This document shows, piece after piece, positions 35,731 through 48,000 of a stretch of 64,000 nt of DNA. The notes beneath the pieces are model-generated. The model made no database searches and was not told the DNA's origin. It was given only the letters and a program-made list of their open reading frames with translations. This DNA is from Paragordius varius (taxonomy: Eukaryota; Nematomorpha): contig OZ176057.1 in assembly GCA_964247055.1 (NCBI GenBank), forward strand, positions 2,542,001 through 2,606,000, given 5' to 3'. A program made the position numbers and the translations under genes. Within the stretch, counting starts at the first letter, position 1; every line of letters begins with the position of its first letter.

Positions 35731-38700
35731 TACTAACACAATCAATTCTATATTTTACAATTGTAAGTCAAATAACTTATATGAGTAATACTAAGGGTTT
35801 AAAAAGCATGGTTGATTGTCTTTTAGATAAAAATATTTGTCTTTATATTTTTACGTTTTGTCCGTATAATTTCATTTTTTACTGTATAAATAAAAATTGT
35901 AAAATTTTGGCAAAAATTAAGTAAAACTGAATGAAATTTATGGAAACGATATATATAGAAATAAATATTAGAGCTTTAAAATAAATTGCAGTAAAAAATT
36001 TTTTGATTAATTAATAATTTTGGAAAGTTGTTAAAATACATGGAAAAAATGGAAAATGTATATTTTGCATTATAGGCTATTGGATTGTTATAGTTTTATA
36101 CTAAAGTTTATAAAATTTAAGTGTAAACATACCATTGACAGTTATAATTCGCCTTTAAACAATTCTGATACACCCTCAAACAATTCACCAAAATAAATTA
36201 TGTGTTTTACAAGATTAGAATTACCTATATTTTTTATATCTAAAAAATTTCTTTTAATTAATATAATACTGAAAAAATGATAAACTATGCCATAAAAATA
36301 TATTTATTATTTGATGAGTTATATGAGCAGCCCGAAAACACATAATTTTTTAGGGTGAATATTTATTGTTGAAGGATAATTTGAATTTATTAGGGTAAAT
36401 TTAAATTGTTAAAGGGTGAATTTGAATTGTAAATGGTAAATTATAGAGTATGGAGAAAATTTAAAAAAAATAATTTATAACGGAATTTATTATAAAATTA
36501 ATGATATGTTAATAAAATATTTCCTTTGTTTATATATTAAAGTTTTTATTAAAGACATTCGATTATAACTTAATTAAGTCTAACGTACGATTTCTAAAAC
36601 ATGGCATTACTATTAAAATTAATAAATGTTTTTTTATTTAATACTAACAATACAATTCTTACAACTTATAATTACTTTTACCACTTTCTGAAAGTTATAA
36701 CTGTTTAAATATTTCTACAAATAAGGCGGTGAAAGGGCGAACTATCAATATTTGTTAAGTATGCAAAAAAATATATATTTTTCTTATTAATAATGTCAAA
36801 AAATTATATATTTAGAGAAACCACTTTAAATTAAATTTTAGCCTTGAAACATAAAAATTCAATCAAATCGGCATTCAAAATGATGATTCATTTCTTAGAT
36901 ATTAATTTATACAATTTTTTAAAAAAATTTCCAACCACATTATAATTTATAAATACTTTGCATAAATAATATATTACCCGCTCCAATTTATTGAAAAATA
37001 TAATTTTAGAAACATATATATATATATATATGATTGTTTTAAGAAAAAAAACCAATTTTATACTTGTAGTAAAGGCATTAACATAGATCTAATGGGTCTG
37101 ATATCGTGTTGCTGAAAAAGTTTTTTCATTAACAAACTGTTGCGTAAAACTAAATATATAAATACAAATTTATATTTCTTTTTATAAAACATATATAATA
37201 CAAAAAGGAATATATTTTTTTGGGGGGAAAAGGAAATATTTTATTTTAAATTAATATTATATTTTTGCGCAAAAATATTTTTTTTGGTGAAAAAAAAACT
37301 GTGAATTATGGTACAGTTTTTTAAATTAGAAACAAATCAATCATCTCCTACATAAACACGCAAAAAACACATAATGTCTATATATTATAAATTTATATTC
37401 AAAATTTTAACGAAAACACAGTATAAAAATTTATGAAAATCAAACCCCCCTTGAACAATTCAAATTCACCCTTAAGCAATTTGAATTCCCCCTTAAACAA
37501 TTTAAATTCCCCCTTAAACAATTTAAATTTACCCTAAAACTAATAAAGTGTTTTTTGAAATTAAATATTTCATATATTTATATTGTTTCTAAAAATTGAG
37601 ATTTCGTTTGTAATCAAAATAATACTAGGAAAAATAATAAACTAAGCCATAAAAATATATATTACCATATTATAATAATGAGTTATATTAGTGCCCGGAA
37701 AACACATAATTTATTTTTTAGGGTGAATTTAAATTCTAAATGATACAAATTTGAATTTTTTGATTTTTTTTGTTGTAAAAAAATTAAACCAATTGAAGAA
37801 TTAATATTTTTACTTTCTTTGTAATCGCCTTCCTGACGAGCCGACATAACTGCCATCTGATATTTTTGGATTTGTGGCATATAATTGGCCATTTTTATAC
37901 TGTTTCTTTGATTTTTTATCATAAGTGGGAATAGGAGGAATCGTATACAACAAGTTGCTAGTTTTAAAGAGAATATGATCGAGTTTTTTATTTTCATAAA
38001 AAAGAATTCAGACATTAGTGTAAAATTATAAATAGATTTAGTTTGAAATTGCTATTTTAATGAAATTGCTTTAATATTTAATCATATGTGGAAATAGACA
38101 TATTAGTAAAAAGGTTGCTTAATTTATATAGGTTAGATTTTAAAATTAACAAAAATTAATAACAATAAAGTATAATCTATAAGAAAAAATATAAATTAGA
38201 GAGATAGATTAAAAGGTAAAAACTAATTTATTTTTTGTAGAGATACCCATATTTTTTAAAATCAAATATGTAAATTAGTATACAGTTGATAACATATTTT
38301 GTAATTGTAATGATATTTTAAATAAAAAAAGATATGGGTTTTCCTTGATAAAAATAAATGTATTTTACGTATTTTAAATTTTATATCATTAAAATACCGT
38401 ATGTATATTTATATTATATATACTTGCAATTATACTGCCCCACCAAGGTAAACCCCAAACATGAAAATTTTCTATGATTGTTTCAACTAGACCTGCTGGA
38501 GTGTTGTGACCCAAATTATAACTGCTTAAAGCTGGTTCTCCAAGAGCATTTAAAGGGATATTTAATATCGGTTCAATAATTTTATTGGTATTACCAGTTA
38601 AATTTGCGGATAAATCTGCCAAACTAATTTTTGAAGTGGTTATAGTGTCTGAAACATTAGAAAGACTGTCAAATATTTGGCCAGGCTTAGCGTTATTTGC

Positions 38701-38862
38701 TATGGAATTGGCAGAATTTACCAACTAAATGCTCATTAAAAATATATATTACTGTTTCTGATAAATTGGATATTCCTCTAACTATATAAACTAAACAAAA
38801 TTCCCTAATAAGATGAAAAATGTCATAAACCTTTGAAAAACTTTTGCACCTAGTCGAAGCAT
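32062..38862 (-). CDS. OXA1L: Mitochondrial inner-membrane insertase OXA1L
   Basis: Seven exons: 38797-38862, 38424-38724, 37814-37957, 37064-37149, 35281-35445, 32786-32887 and 32062-32241. All phases fit (0, 1, 1, 0, 0, 0), giving 347 residues. OXA1L (YidC/Oxa1 family) inserts proteins, including mitochondrially encoded subunits, into the inner membrane. Family landmarks appear in order: GLPWWGSIIA, RFLLFPLMIKNQR, MPQIQKYQ, APVFISMFFGLRAMA, GGILWFPDLTIPDPYYALP and FLSLLQVGFLRIP. Exon 1 encodes MLRLGAKVFQRF..., a good matrix-targeting presequence, but its donor (TTTT|GTTTAG) is weak, so it is less certain. The tail after the last membrane segment is short and basic; the human protein has a longer ribosome-binding extension. 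Introns of 72-2,393 bp contain several family-A and family-B transposons. Identity is secure. Confidence 0.93.
32242..32537. mobile_element. Family-B transposon abutting the last OXA1L splice acceptor
   Basis: CAACGGACAAAACGTAACAA near 32262 and the inverted end TCCGTATAATTTCATTTTTT near 32500. On the minus strand the element's terminus reads straight into TTTTCAATTTTATAG, the acceptor of the terminal OXA1L exon. Confidence 0.7.
32698..32743. repeat. AT dinucleotide microsatellite
   Basis: A nearly pure TA run of about 45 bp in the last OXA1L intron. Confidence 0.9.
33668..34126. mobile_element. Two nested or fused family-A transposons
   Basis: A left end TACCATTTATAATTTAAATT is followed at 33782 by a second left end TACCATTTGCAGTTCAAATT. 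The right side has four consecutive inverted copies of the 20-22 bp motif GGTGAATTTGAATTGTTCAA. One copy appears to have inserted into another. Located in an OXA1L intron. Confidence 0.7.
34684..35226. mobile_element. Family-A transposon with expanded subterminal repeats
   Basis: The left end is TACCATTTACAGTTCAAATT. The right arm (34930-35226) holds roughly ten tandem, diverged copies of GGTGAATTTGAATTGTTCAA, many more than other copies. It ends 55 bp from the acceptor-distal side of the 35281-35445 exon of OXA1L. Confidence 0.75.
35541..35886. mobile_element. Family-B transposon containing an AT microsatellite
   Basis: Ends AGTAAAAAAATGTGAAATTA and ATAATTTCATTTTTTACTGT. A TA run of about 45 bp (35685-35730) has expanded inside it, making it longer than other copies. 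Located in an OXA1L intron. Confidence 0.85.
36129..36438. mobile_element. Family-A miniature transposon
   Basis: TACCATTGACAGTTATAATT at the left and TGAATTGTAAATGGTA at the right. Located in the same OXA1L intron as the family-B copy at 35.5 kb. Confidence 0.75.
37446..37743. mobile_element. Family-A miniature transposon, left end truncated
   Basis: Four tandem copies of a CCCTTGAACAATTCAAATT-type motif at the left, and GGGTGAATTTAAATTCTAAA at the right. It fills about half of OXA1L intron 37150-37813. Confidence 0.7.
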
Positions 38863-39324
38863 GGGTTTAGCTCATTTAAAATAACATCTGTTTAATCTGT
38901 TTAACTGATGAAGTATATTTACTTAGCGTTTGATTTAAGGGTATTAAAATTGAACATCGTTATAATCATTAAAATGCAGGTATTTGGCTAGTACTAATTA
39001 TCCTAAAATTAGATAGTAACGACTTCGAAAATTAACAGTTTATTACTTCTTATTTTAAAGAACGTAAGTTTTTACCTCATAGGAAATAATTGATTTATAT
39101 GTCCCTTACAAAATATATAATTTAGATAGATTCTTTATAAAAAATAATAGATGCGTCTTAAAGAATAAATTCATAAATTTAACCCATAACATCGGTTTTA
39201 ATATTTTATTTGAATTTTCTTTTAATATGCATCAGTGCATAAAATCGGGTAATATTTCGATGAAGTCTACATGTTACTGTAGAAAGCATCATAATTTTAG
39301 GAGTCTAATTATAACCCTTAAGTG
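38863..39324. other. OXA1L upstream region, no feature seen
   Basis: Sequence 5' of the proposed OXA1L start. No TATA-like or other element could be supported against the A+T-rich background. Confidence 0.4.
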
Positions 39325-40380
39325 TCATTTAACATTGGATACAAGACATTTATTTCAGTCCCTGGATATTGGAGTAGTTGATGCCCGGCTTGTAAAAATA
39401 TTTCAAAAAATTTGGAAAATATTAAGATGACATAAGGTTGAACTTATATAACATTAATGAACCGAAATATAAAATAATTCATTCTAAAATACTCGATATT
39501 ACTTATTCAGAGGTAAACCCCAAAGGTAATAATTTAGCCATGACATGTGAGAATAAGCTAAATATATAGTGTTATAGGTGATTTTTATATAAATAAACTT
39601 AATTTAGTCTTAATATTAACTATAAGATAAAACACACTCATTTAATTCAAATTGGGGTAGTTGGATACCACAGGCCTGTTTACTATCAAATACTTTAAAA
39701 GGTATGGAAGGAATCGAAACCATGGCAAACTTTTGCACTTATATAACTTTAATAAACCAAAATATATAAAAAAATTTATTCAAAAATACTTGATATTACT
39801 TATTTTAAGCTAAAATCCAAATGTAAAAATTTTGTCAATGTGACATGTGTCAAAATGTAAAATTAAAAAAAATACAAAATAAACCGCTTTTTTATTTTTC
39901 TCAATGTTCGATGTAATTCATATTAAAAATTAGCTTTGGTTTTACCCTTAAAATTAAATGAAGTCGATATTCTGCAAAAATTTTGTAAAATAAAAATGGC
40001 GTCGAAGTAGTTTGAGATGAAACTTTTTTTCATAATAAAATTTAACAATATATTTTGGCATATTTATATAATTTTTATCAGGATAGACGCATAATTTAAA
40101 ATTCGGACCAATTTAAATTTAGTCTGGGGTAATTTAGATAACCCAATTTGAATCGAAGTGTTAAATATACACTTAGCAAAAATGTTGTAAAAAATGGCGT
40201 AGTTTGGTACGAAACTTTTTTTTCCAAGTACGAATTTTATTTAGATATTGTGACTTATTTCTATAAATATTAGGACAGTAGCATAAATTTAAATGCAACC
40301 GTTTCTTTCAGTAGTTTTAAAAATGTCAAACAAAATATTGTCTGAATATCTAGATAGCCCAATTAGAATCGAAAATGCCA
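39325..40380. mobile_element. Cluster of family-C arms, degraded
   Basis: An outer end (GGATACAAGACATTTATTTC) at 39336 is followed by a good arm from 39635 to 40165 (ATTCAAATTGGGGTAGTTGG ... GTCTGGGGTAATTTAGATAA ... GAATCGAAGTGTTAA). A further partial inner block follows, to about 40380. At least two copies overlap or are nested. Confidence 0.6.
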
Positions 40381-40820
40381 TATTTTTCGTGCACTATCAA
40401 GAATCGCGAATTTCGCTAAAGCATAACATTAGAACTAAATAAATATATTTTTATTTGGGCCCAACTCAATGGACGCCTCGAAAATGGAATGGCTGTTTTG
40501 ATGGTATAAAATATCATATGCTGTTACATATGAAAAATTTTTTACCAAATTTTTTGAAAAAAACGGTCTATTAATTTTATAAATAAGATAAGATTTATAA
40601 GCGAAAATAATATAAAATTTTTATAAAATATGCTGAAATTATGTTTAAATATAAATCCACCAGGATTCTCATGGTAGAGTTTTAAGCAGAAATTATGATG
40701 AAGCCTATCTCATCGTTGGTTATTCGATGAATCGTGGACACGCTATTATAAATTTTATAAGAAATATGCTTATCATTTATATTAGTAAAGAATTAAAAAA
40801 ACATTTTTCCTTTTCAAATA

Positions 40821-41116
40821 TACAGTAAAAATTGAAATTATGCTGACAAAAGGTGAAAACATAAAGATAAATAATTATTTCTAAAAAACAACCATACTTT
40901 TTAAATTTGGATATGAAATATAACTCATTGTTCAAAAATGTGAAGCATGAAATAAAGATATATATTGGTAACACATTCAATTATATATTTAATATTGTTA
41001 ATAAATATTTTATATGGGAAAAATTTAGATATAATAAAAGTTTGATAGTCTTTTAGAAAACAATATTTATCTTTATATTTTTACTTTTTGTCCGTATAAT
41101 TTCAGTTTTTATTTAG
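40821..41116. mobile_element. Family-B miniature transposon
   Basis: TACAGTAAAAATTGAAATTA at the left and TTTTGTCCGTATAATTTCAG at the right, about 295 bp. Confidence 0.8.
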
Positions 41117-42310
41117 TTGTGTTTCTTCTAAAAAATCTCTTTAATTTTGAACTCGAACGGATGTTATAATTCTGTGATGGAGATGATCAGCGTCAATAAA
41201 CTTTTTTAGAAAAATTGTTTTTATAATTTAATAAAGTGCTTTTATATTAAATCAACTTTATTTTAAAATAAAAAATAATACGCTTCAACAAAATTTTGTC
41301 AAAAATTCTATATTTGAAAAGTATGCTTTTTTCAAAAAATATTATTTTTAATGTCATAATGCAGCATATAATTAGGAATAATCTTATCATGTAATAACGG
41401 CAATTATGCTTTTTGTTGAAGTTAGCCAATTTAATTGAGGCCGAAAATGTAACCTTCCCAAATCCATAAATTTACACCCTATATAAATATTGTTTGCTCT
41501 AGTTAATAACATATTCAAATAATATTTTTTGAAATGAAACATTTATTTTTTATTAAAAAATCAATTAACATAAGGTGTGAGAAAATTAGTTATATAATTT
41601 GGTGAGTAATTACCATAAAAGTGGTCTAAATGTCGATTGAAAGAATATAAAACGGCATTTAACAAAAATTAAATTTTGGCTTTAACATATCAAGCTTCCT
41701 ATAATTGCTACATAAAATTAACCGGAGGGCCAAAGTTGTTTATAAAGAATAAAATAGGACCAAGGGAATATTAAGGGAAAGTTTCTATCAAAACAAGTAA
41801 AATATAATGAACAGAAAGAAAGATATCAACAATATAAATAGCATTACAAATTTTTTATTCTAAATAACATTACAAACATGTTTTTTAGCTTCATTTCTCA
41901 TTTAATATTTTTAGATTTCATTTTAATTTTTAGTTTATATTTAAATTTTATTTTTACGTTTGACAAAGATTACTTGTAGTAATTGATTCACTTTAATAAA
42001 TTCATTTCAATTATAGAATTATAACCTCAATATTTATAAGATGATAACTTTCTCAAATAACTCTTAGGGATTAAAACCATGGCATCTTGAGAATTTTGTA
42101 ACATATATATATCAAAATACATATATTTCATCTGGATATAAATATTAATCCCCATATTTTGAGTCATAAATTGGTCTTAAAAACATTAATTAAACATAAA
42201 GTGAAATTTTACTAAATGATCCCATCCCCGACGCCCGTCATTATAATTAACTTTGTTATCCATACTGATTACATTATCTTCTCCAGATTTTATATTAAGG
42301 ATTCATAATA
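41117..42310. other. Intergenic, no gene seen
   Basis: A+T-rich. The stretch 41735-41960 resembles 34430-34600 (AGAAAGAAAGATNTTAACAATATAAATA and GTTTGACAAAGATTACTTGTAG), a further short dispersed repeat of unknown type. Confidence 0.45.
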
Positions 42311-43796
42311 TACCATTTGCAATTCAAATTCACCCTTAAACAATTCAAATTCACCCTCGAACAATTCTAATTCATCCACAAATAAAATATAAGTTTTTTA
42401 TGATAAAAACCTATATATTTATAAATTTTTAAAAAATAAAATTACACTAGTCGACAAATTTGGACATTTTTTAGCACCACCACTCAAACTTTTTAAATTA
42501 TGACTAATTTCAGTGTTTTAAAATCGAATTTGAAAAAAATTTTGATCCCGCCAATCAGAATTTTTAAATTTTAAACGTTTTTCAATTTTTTAAAAACAAA
42601 AGAAAATCGAGAGAAAATTAAATATAACTTTATAATAAAATGTTATTATATTATAAACTTAATATCATTTAATAAAGCGTTTAAACTCTATCTTTTGAAT
42701 ATAAATATGTCATTTAAATATCAGAGATAAAAAAATAGTACGGACTTAAACGTCAAAATTTAGTCTTTTTTTTCAATTGAATTTTTAACACATATAAAAA
42801 ATTTTTAAAAAAATACTAAAAAAGGCATTCTATGGTTTATACCTTCGGCTTTCAGATAGGCTATATTTTTTTGTTAGATTTCGTTCTTTCGAGTACTTAT
42901 TAAGCTTTTTCTCTTGAGTTGGTTCTTATAAAAAATCCTTTATTTATACCTAGTGGATATACCTTATTTTTTTAAAATTATTGGTTGTTTTGTATTTTGA
43001 ATTTCAGATGGATGTTGTGTAGCCACTTTTAGTAGAATTTACTGTTATGGGGTTGGACCATTTGTATTTACCTAATTTATATTCAATTTAATTGTAGAAT
43101 TTATCTAACTTTATTCTGTAAATTGGTTAATTTGACATTCAATTTGCCACGATTTTGCTTGCAAGTCTCTCTTATCGGACTTTACGATTACTTATTGTTA
43201 TCTTTGCCATATCTGGCATAATTATAGGATCGCTTGGGGGATATGCAGAGCTTGTGCAGCCGCCCATATCTATCACACTATACATAAGCCCCTTTTAGAT
43301 TTTTAATACTTTGGCTCTTAGCTTGTTTAGTATCTTAATTAATGCCTAGAATTTTGTTATTCATGCATGGAATATTACTTGTATCGACTTGTTCGTTTGA
43401 ATATTTAAACATATATACACGAGGAATGATTGTTATATTTGAATTAAATACAAATTTAAAAATTAAATTTTGGAAAAATCCTATTGGTGGCCTCAATTTT
43501 CTTTTTTATTTTGGCCTTTCCATGCAATTAGGTATCAGAAAATGCAAAAATAATGGGGTGGTAAACCTTGTTGAGCAGTGTTATTTAAATTAAAATAATA
43601 TTGAAAAAATAATAAACTATGCCATAAAGATATATTAAATATTAATAATGAGTTATATTAGATCGAAAACATATAATTTCTTTTTAGGGTGAATTTGAAT
43701 TGTTCAAGAGAGAATTTGAATTGTTCGAGTGTGAATTTGAATTGTTCAAGGGTGAATTTGAATTGTTCAAGAGTGGATTTGACTTGTAAATGGATA
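42311..43796. mobile_element. Family-A transposon split by another insertion
   Basis: The left end TACCATTTGCAATTCAAATT is at 42311. The right arm, with four copies of GGTGAATTTGAATTGTTCAA, ends near 43796. The interior is interrupted by the element at 42446-43589, and family-A sequence resumes immediately after it (TTAAATTAAAATAATATTG). Confidence 0.75.
42446..43589. mobile_element. 1.1 kb DNA transposon with CACT...AGTG ends and TTA target duplication
   Basis: Left terminus CACTAGTCGACAAATTTGGA; the inverted right terminus begins CACTGCTCAACAAGGTTTAC. TTA flanks both sides. A 3-bp duplication with CACT-type ends fits CMC (CACTA/Mirage/Chapaev) or PIF/Harbinger elements. No intact transposase is visible, so it is non-autonomous. 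Confidence 0.55.
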
Positions 43797-44147
43797 CGTT
43801 CAAAGTAACATATGTTAGTATTTTGGACACGTAATAAAAGCCAAAAGAATAATATTTATTCAAATATATACAAAATATTATTAAATATTGTATCATAAAA
43901 TTTAATAATAAAATTTTAATTGACTACCATAGTTCAAAAGAACCCTTTTTAAACAAAACTAACTCTACATTTCGACCCAAGATTATTTGACAAAGTATGA
44001 TTAGGTAACATTCATACTTATAAAAACAAAAGTTATTGTTAATTAAATTATGAAACATATATTTTAAATAATGGTTATAAATATCAAATATATTATCACA
44101 ATGGCAAACATTTCGCTTTGTAATTTTGACATTCATTAGAGCACATT

Positions 44148-46345
44148 TCATTGACTTAACATGTGATAGAGGTAAGCCCGCGGATTTTGGCCACCGTTAT
44201 AACCGTTGTGTTGATGATGGTGTGCTGTCCTATTTTTATACCGTATATTAGCGTAATATCCCATAACTAGGAAACAAAAAACGAAAATTGATGGGCACAA
44301 GGAACCCAAGATAATGTACAAGATTTGAAGTGTTGTGTTACGCTTATAGGGACGGATTGAGACATGAACTACGCATGAACTCAACAAAAATTTCTCCTCA
44401 ACTCCATCCGAATCGTAATCGCGTTGTTTGAAACAAAGAAACTTTCCAGAATCTTCGAGGGAAACGTTTGAAATATTAAGTGTAAGTCCATCAGACGAAA
44501 TATTTAACCTTGGTCGAACGGTTTGATCCAAAAACCGCCAATCAACCACTAATCCCTTGTGAGCTTTAATCTGTAATGCAAGCAACAAAAAGTACATTAA
44601 ATACCATTTACAATTCAAATTCACCTTCGAACAATTCAAATTTACCCTTAAAAATATTATATATTTTTTAAAGATTAAAATATACCTATATATTTATGTA
44701 TTTTTGAAAAATAATATTATGTTTAAAATAAATAAATATTGAAAAAATTATAAACTATGCCATCTAGATGTATTTCATATGAATAATGCGTTATATTAGT
44801 TAAAAAAGGTTGAATACGGTCAGGTATTATATTTTAACCATATATATTCTTCAAAAAGACTACTATTGTTAATAAAGTTGAGGATTTCATAACTTCGATT
44901 TCATTAACCCAATTCAAGTAAGCTAATAAATAGTTGATTATAGAAAAATGGTTAATTTAAAAGAACAGACTTATTCTTACTATTAAAGAACTAAAATTTT
45001 TTTATGGTGGGGGAATACTATTTACATCCAAAGTAGATGGTGTTTTTATCATCAAAATTATATATTCGCAAATTATATGAAAAAACATTTGAAAGTAATA
45101 ATAATCTTAAAAGTTAGTAATTTATTATTAAAGGTCGAGGAATTAAAGTTTATTAAAGAACTAAAAAACTTGGTCACCCCCCTTTTCCCAAGGACTGATA
45201 ATTTTTTCTAAATTTGACATAATCGCTTAGATAGTGTTACAAACCCAACCTTAACTATTCTAAACCATAGATTTTTATAATAAAGTATGCATATTAATGT
45301 TGGTCAATTCAATTATTTTAGGCTAATTTGCAATACAGTAGCGTATGGTATATAACAAATTTTGTCCCCAAAATTATTTAAAATTTATATTGTAGGATAG
45401 GAAAGGTCCGTAATCTCAACCATATGTTGTTTTTTACCCATACGCTAGTATTTTGCCAATCGGCCAAAAATAATGTAAATTGACTAACATTAATGGGCAT
45501 ATCATATATAATAAGAGGGTATAAACTTGATTCTTCTGTAAAGTTTTGTAATTTTTAGTGGTATTTCTGGTTACAGAAATTCGATCTTTTTTAAAACTTT
45601 TCAGCTTACTAAGATATCTATCAAAGTAGGATGTTTTAGTCAAATTCATATATTTATTATTATTACTGTTATTATAATAATTTAATATGTAGTTTAAAAT
45701 GTGCATTTTCTTTTCCGACAAAGCTTTCAAACTATCAGACTTGTTTACAGGCAAAAATAAATGATTGTACAGAGTTTGTGCACTCATGGTTATATTTGCA
45801 TTTTGAAAGATTTTATCTGTTTGACAAGTGCAGGTGGCCGTATCACCCACAAAAGTAAATACATTATGCCGAGGACTAGATAATAAATAGGCATCGAAAC
45901 ATTCCGATTCCCAGGATTTCAGAGCATTTTCATTCAGGATTCCGTAGTCTTTAAATTTAACACCAACGCGAAATAATTTGTCACAATCAAGTGAAACCTG
46001 ACCACCGTTTGTCGCATTGCTCATAAAATAAGGAATAGGAGGGAATAAAATGGAATGATTTGAATTTGAAGTGGAATTACTAATTATTGTTGTTTGCAAA
46101 ACTATTTTGTCCGCATTGTATATCTTTGGAGTTTGGATATCGTCATGAGAATTATTTTGTGGTGTTTTATTTGCTCCTTGTTTTTGGGCGGGAAAAGGAA
46201 TTTTGGTTTCATTTAGGGCGACGATAAAGGGATTAGAAATTATCAATATCATCATTACATTTTTTATTACTTTATATCTGAGGATAGTATTTAAATGTGT
46301 GGTAAAAATTTTTGATTTATAACTAAAATATATACGGGTTAACAT
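44148..46345 (-). CDS. Membrane protein with an Ig-like half-domain (two or more exons)
   Basis: The 3' exon (44148-44570) begins after TTGCATTACAG. It encodes the second half of an Ig fold: VVDWRF, then LNISSDGLTLNISNVSLEDSGKFLCF, a typical W...L-x-I-x-x-V-x-x-x-D-x-G-x-x-x-C arrangement. One membrane helix (about LYIILGSLCPSIFVFCFLVMG) and a short His/Asn-rich tail follow. The 5' exon (45434-46345 as an open frame) has a hydrophobic leader (VMMILIISNPFIVAL), many NxS/T sites and Cys residues (LDCDKLF, SECFDAY, TCTCQ). The exons can join in phase 0 at a weak donor near 45527. The first Cys expected for the Ig fold is not seen, so a middle exon may be missing, or these may be two genes. Inferred: cell-surface glycoprotein. 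Confidence 0.55.
44602..44815. mobile_element. Truncated family-A transposon
   Basis: TACCATTTACAATTCAAATT plus one more subterminal motif at the left; the right half is missing. It lies 31 bp upstream (minus sense) of the Ig exon's acceptor. Confidence 0.6.
44816..45433. other. Probable intron or spacer within the Ig-like gene
   Basis: No exon with an Ig-type Cys could be supported here, although this is where one would be expected. Confidence 0.4.
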
Positions 46346-47215
46346 TACCCTTCTTAATATACAATAGTAGTTAATTCATACAAAGCGTATCGAAATTGCC
46401 AACAATATTTTCATATAAACGATGAAAGATTTTACCATATTATATAGTTATTAATTATGTATTTTTGTGAAATATTTTTATGTCAAAATACAGCTTGGAG
46501 GTAATCTAAAATATTATTAATTTATATCTTATATTTCATTATTTATATTAACAAGTTACTATGTATAAATTTTACTAGTATTTATAGATATTTATGGTGA
46601 ATCTCATTTAAATGATTTATAGAAATTTAATTATAAAACTTTAGATATCAACATTTAAATAACCCTCCGCAAATTTTCAATACGCTATTTTTAGTTTCTA
46701 GTTGAGCCAAATTTGGTTGAAATATAATTTTTCTAATTCGGAGCTTTCATATGATTAATTTTAATTAAAAAAACTAATTTTAAGCAGCAAAATATAGATA
46801 ATTTTCCTTACATTATTTGTAAAATATTGGATATTTTTAAAACCAAGCGCGACTAAAATGCAAAATTAGATTTTTCGGATATAGTTTAAGGGGTATATAA
46901 TAAAATTTTTGTAAAAAACATGATAAACCCGTTCGGTACCTTACAAAAATGGCTGTTTTAAATAAATAATATTTGAAAATCTAGCAATATGTAGAAAGCT
47001 TGCTTTTACATTCTATTCCCCAAATCCTCCAAACTTCTAATTTTTGAATTTAAATTAAAATCCGGCGCCCTAAGTTTTTTTCTGGATTGATTTATCAATT
47101 TAATATTATGGAACAAAACTATAAATTTTTAAAACATACCCAAAATAAATTTATTTATTTGTAATTATCGCAATATTGAAATGCTTTTAGAATATATAGT
47201 TTAGTAATCAATAAC
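46346..47215. other. Intergenic, no feature seen
   Basis: A+T-rich with no supported gene, repeat end or RNA. Confidence 0.5.
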
Positions 47216-47878
47216 ACTGTGCAACAAAATATGGGTTGAATTTTCTGGACTCAATTTTCTAAATATTTTCTGATTCCTTATAGTATTGTGATCAGATTTG
47301 CGTAAAAAATTTTTTTACTTACCCAGCTCGTTTTCGAGATATGGGACTTTTTCCATATTTGGACATATCCAAAATTTTCTTGTTTGTAAATATTTTTCGC
47401 TATGTAAACAAATAATATGTGGCTTACATAAGTATTTTTACGAGAAATTACCAATTTATCTTCAAAATAAAACAAAAATTTACTCAAAATATCCAATACT
47501 TTTTGTTTTAGGGGGCAAAAACCCTCAAAAATTGGGTAACTTAACATTTTTTCACACAAATATTTTTTATCAATTTATTAAAACAAAACAAACTTTATTA
47601 TATGTTCTTGGATGTTAATAATGTTTGTTCAAATATAAATATCACTTTGTAAGAGCTTTGTGGACTTTTATTTTTAAAAATAAATTTAATTTTTACAGCT
47701 TTTTTGTTGATTTTTTTATGTAAAAAATGATTTAATTTTACTCAGCTGCATATAATATATTCTTTATTTCATATGATATTTTTAAATATTTCCCACACTT
47801 AAATATACTCCATATCAGTTTTTTCATCAAGAAATATTATTATATACCCAAAAGGTACAAAAAATATAATTACTACCC

Positions 47879-47902
47879 AAGTATATATATATATATATAT
47901 TT
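47879..47902. repeat. AT dinucleotide microsatellite
   Basis: A run of about ten TA units inside the large inverted-repeat element. Confidence 0.85.
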
Positions 47903-48000
47903 ATAATTTTAGGATAGATAAAAATATTGTTTGCCATACTAATAGTATAAACATTACCACTTACATAAAAAACTATTTTTTTATATTATGGCGAACCTAG

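Noticed and set aside
40660-40745. tRNA-like stretch with ATTCTCATGGTAGAG and GGTTATTCGATG
   Set aside because: It has a B-box-like resemblance only; I could not pair an acceptor stem or a clean T arm.
47278-47559. Open frame shared by both arms of the 2.9 kb element
   Set aside because: The antisense strand is also open and no transposase or other domain is visible; conservation is explained by the arms being copies of each other.
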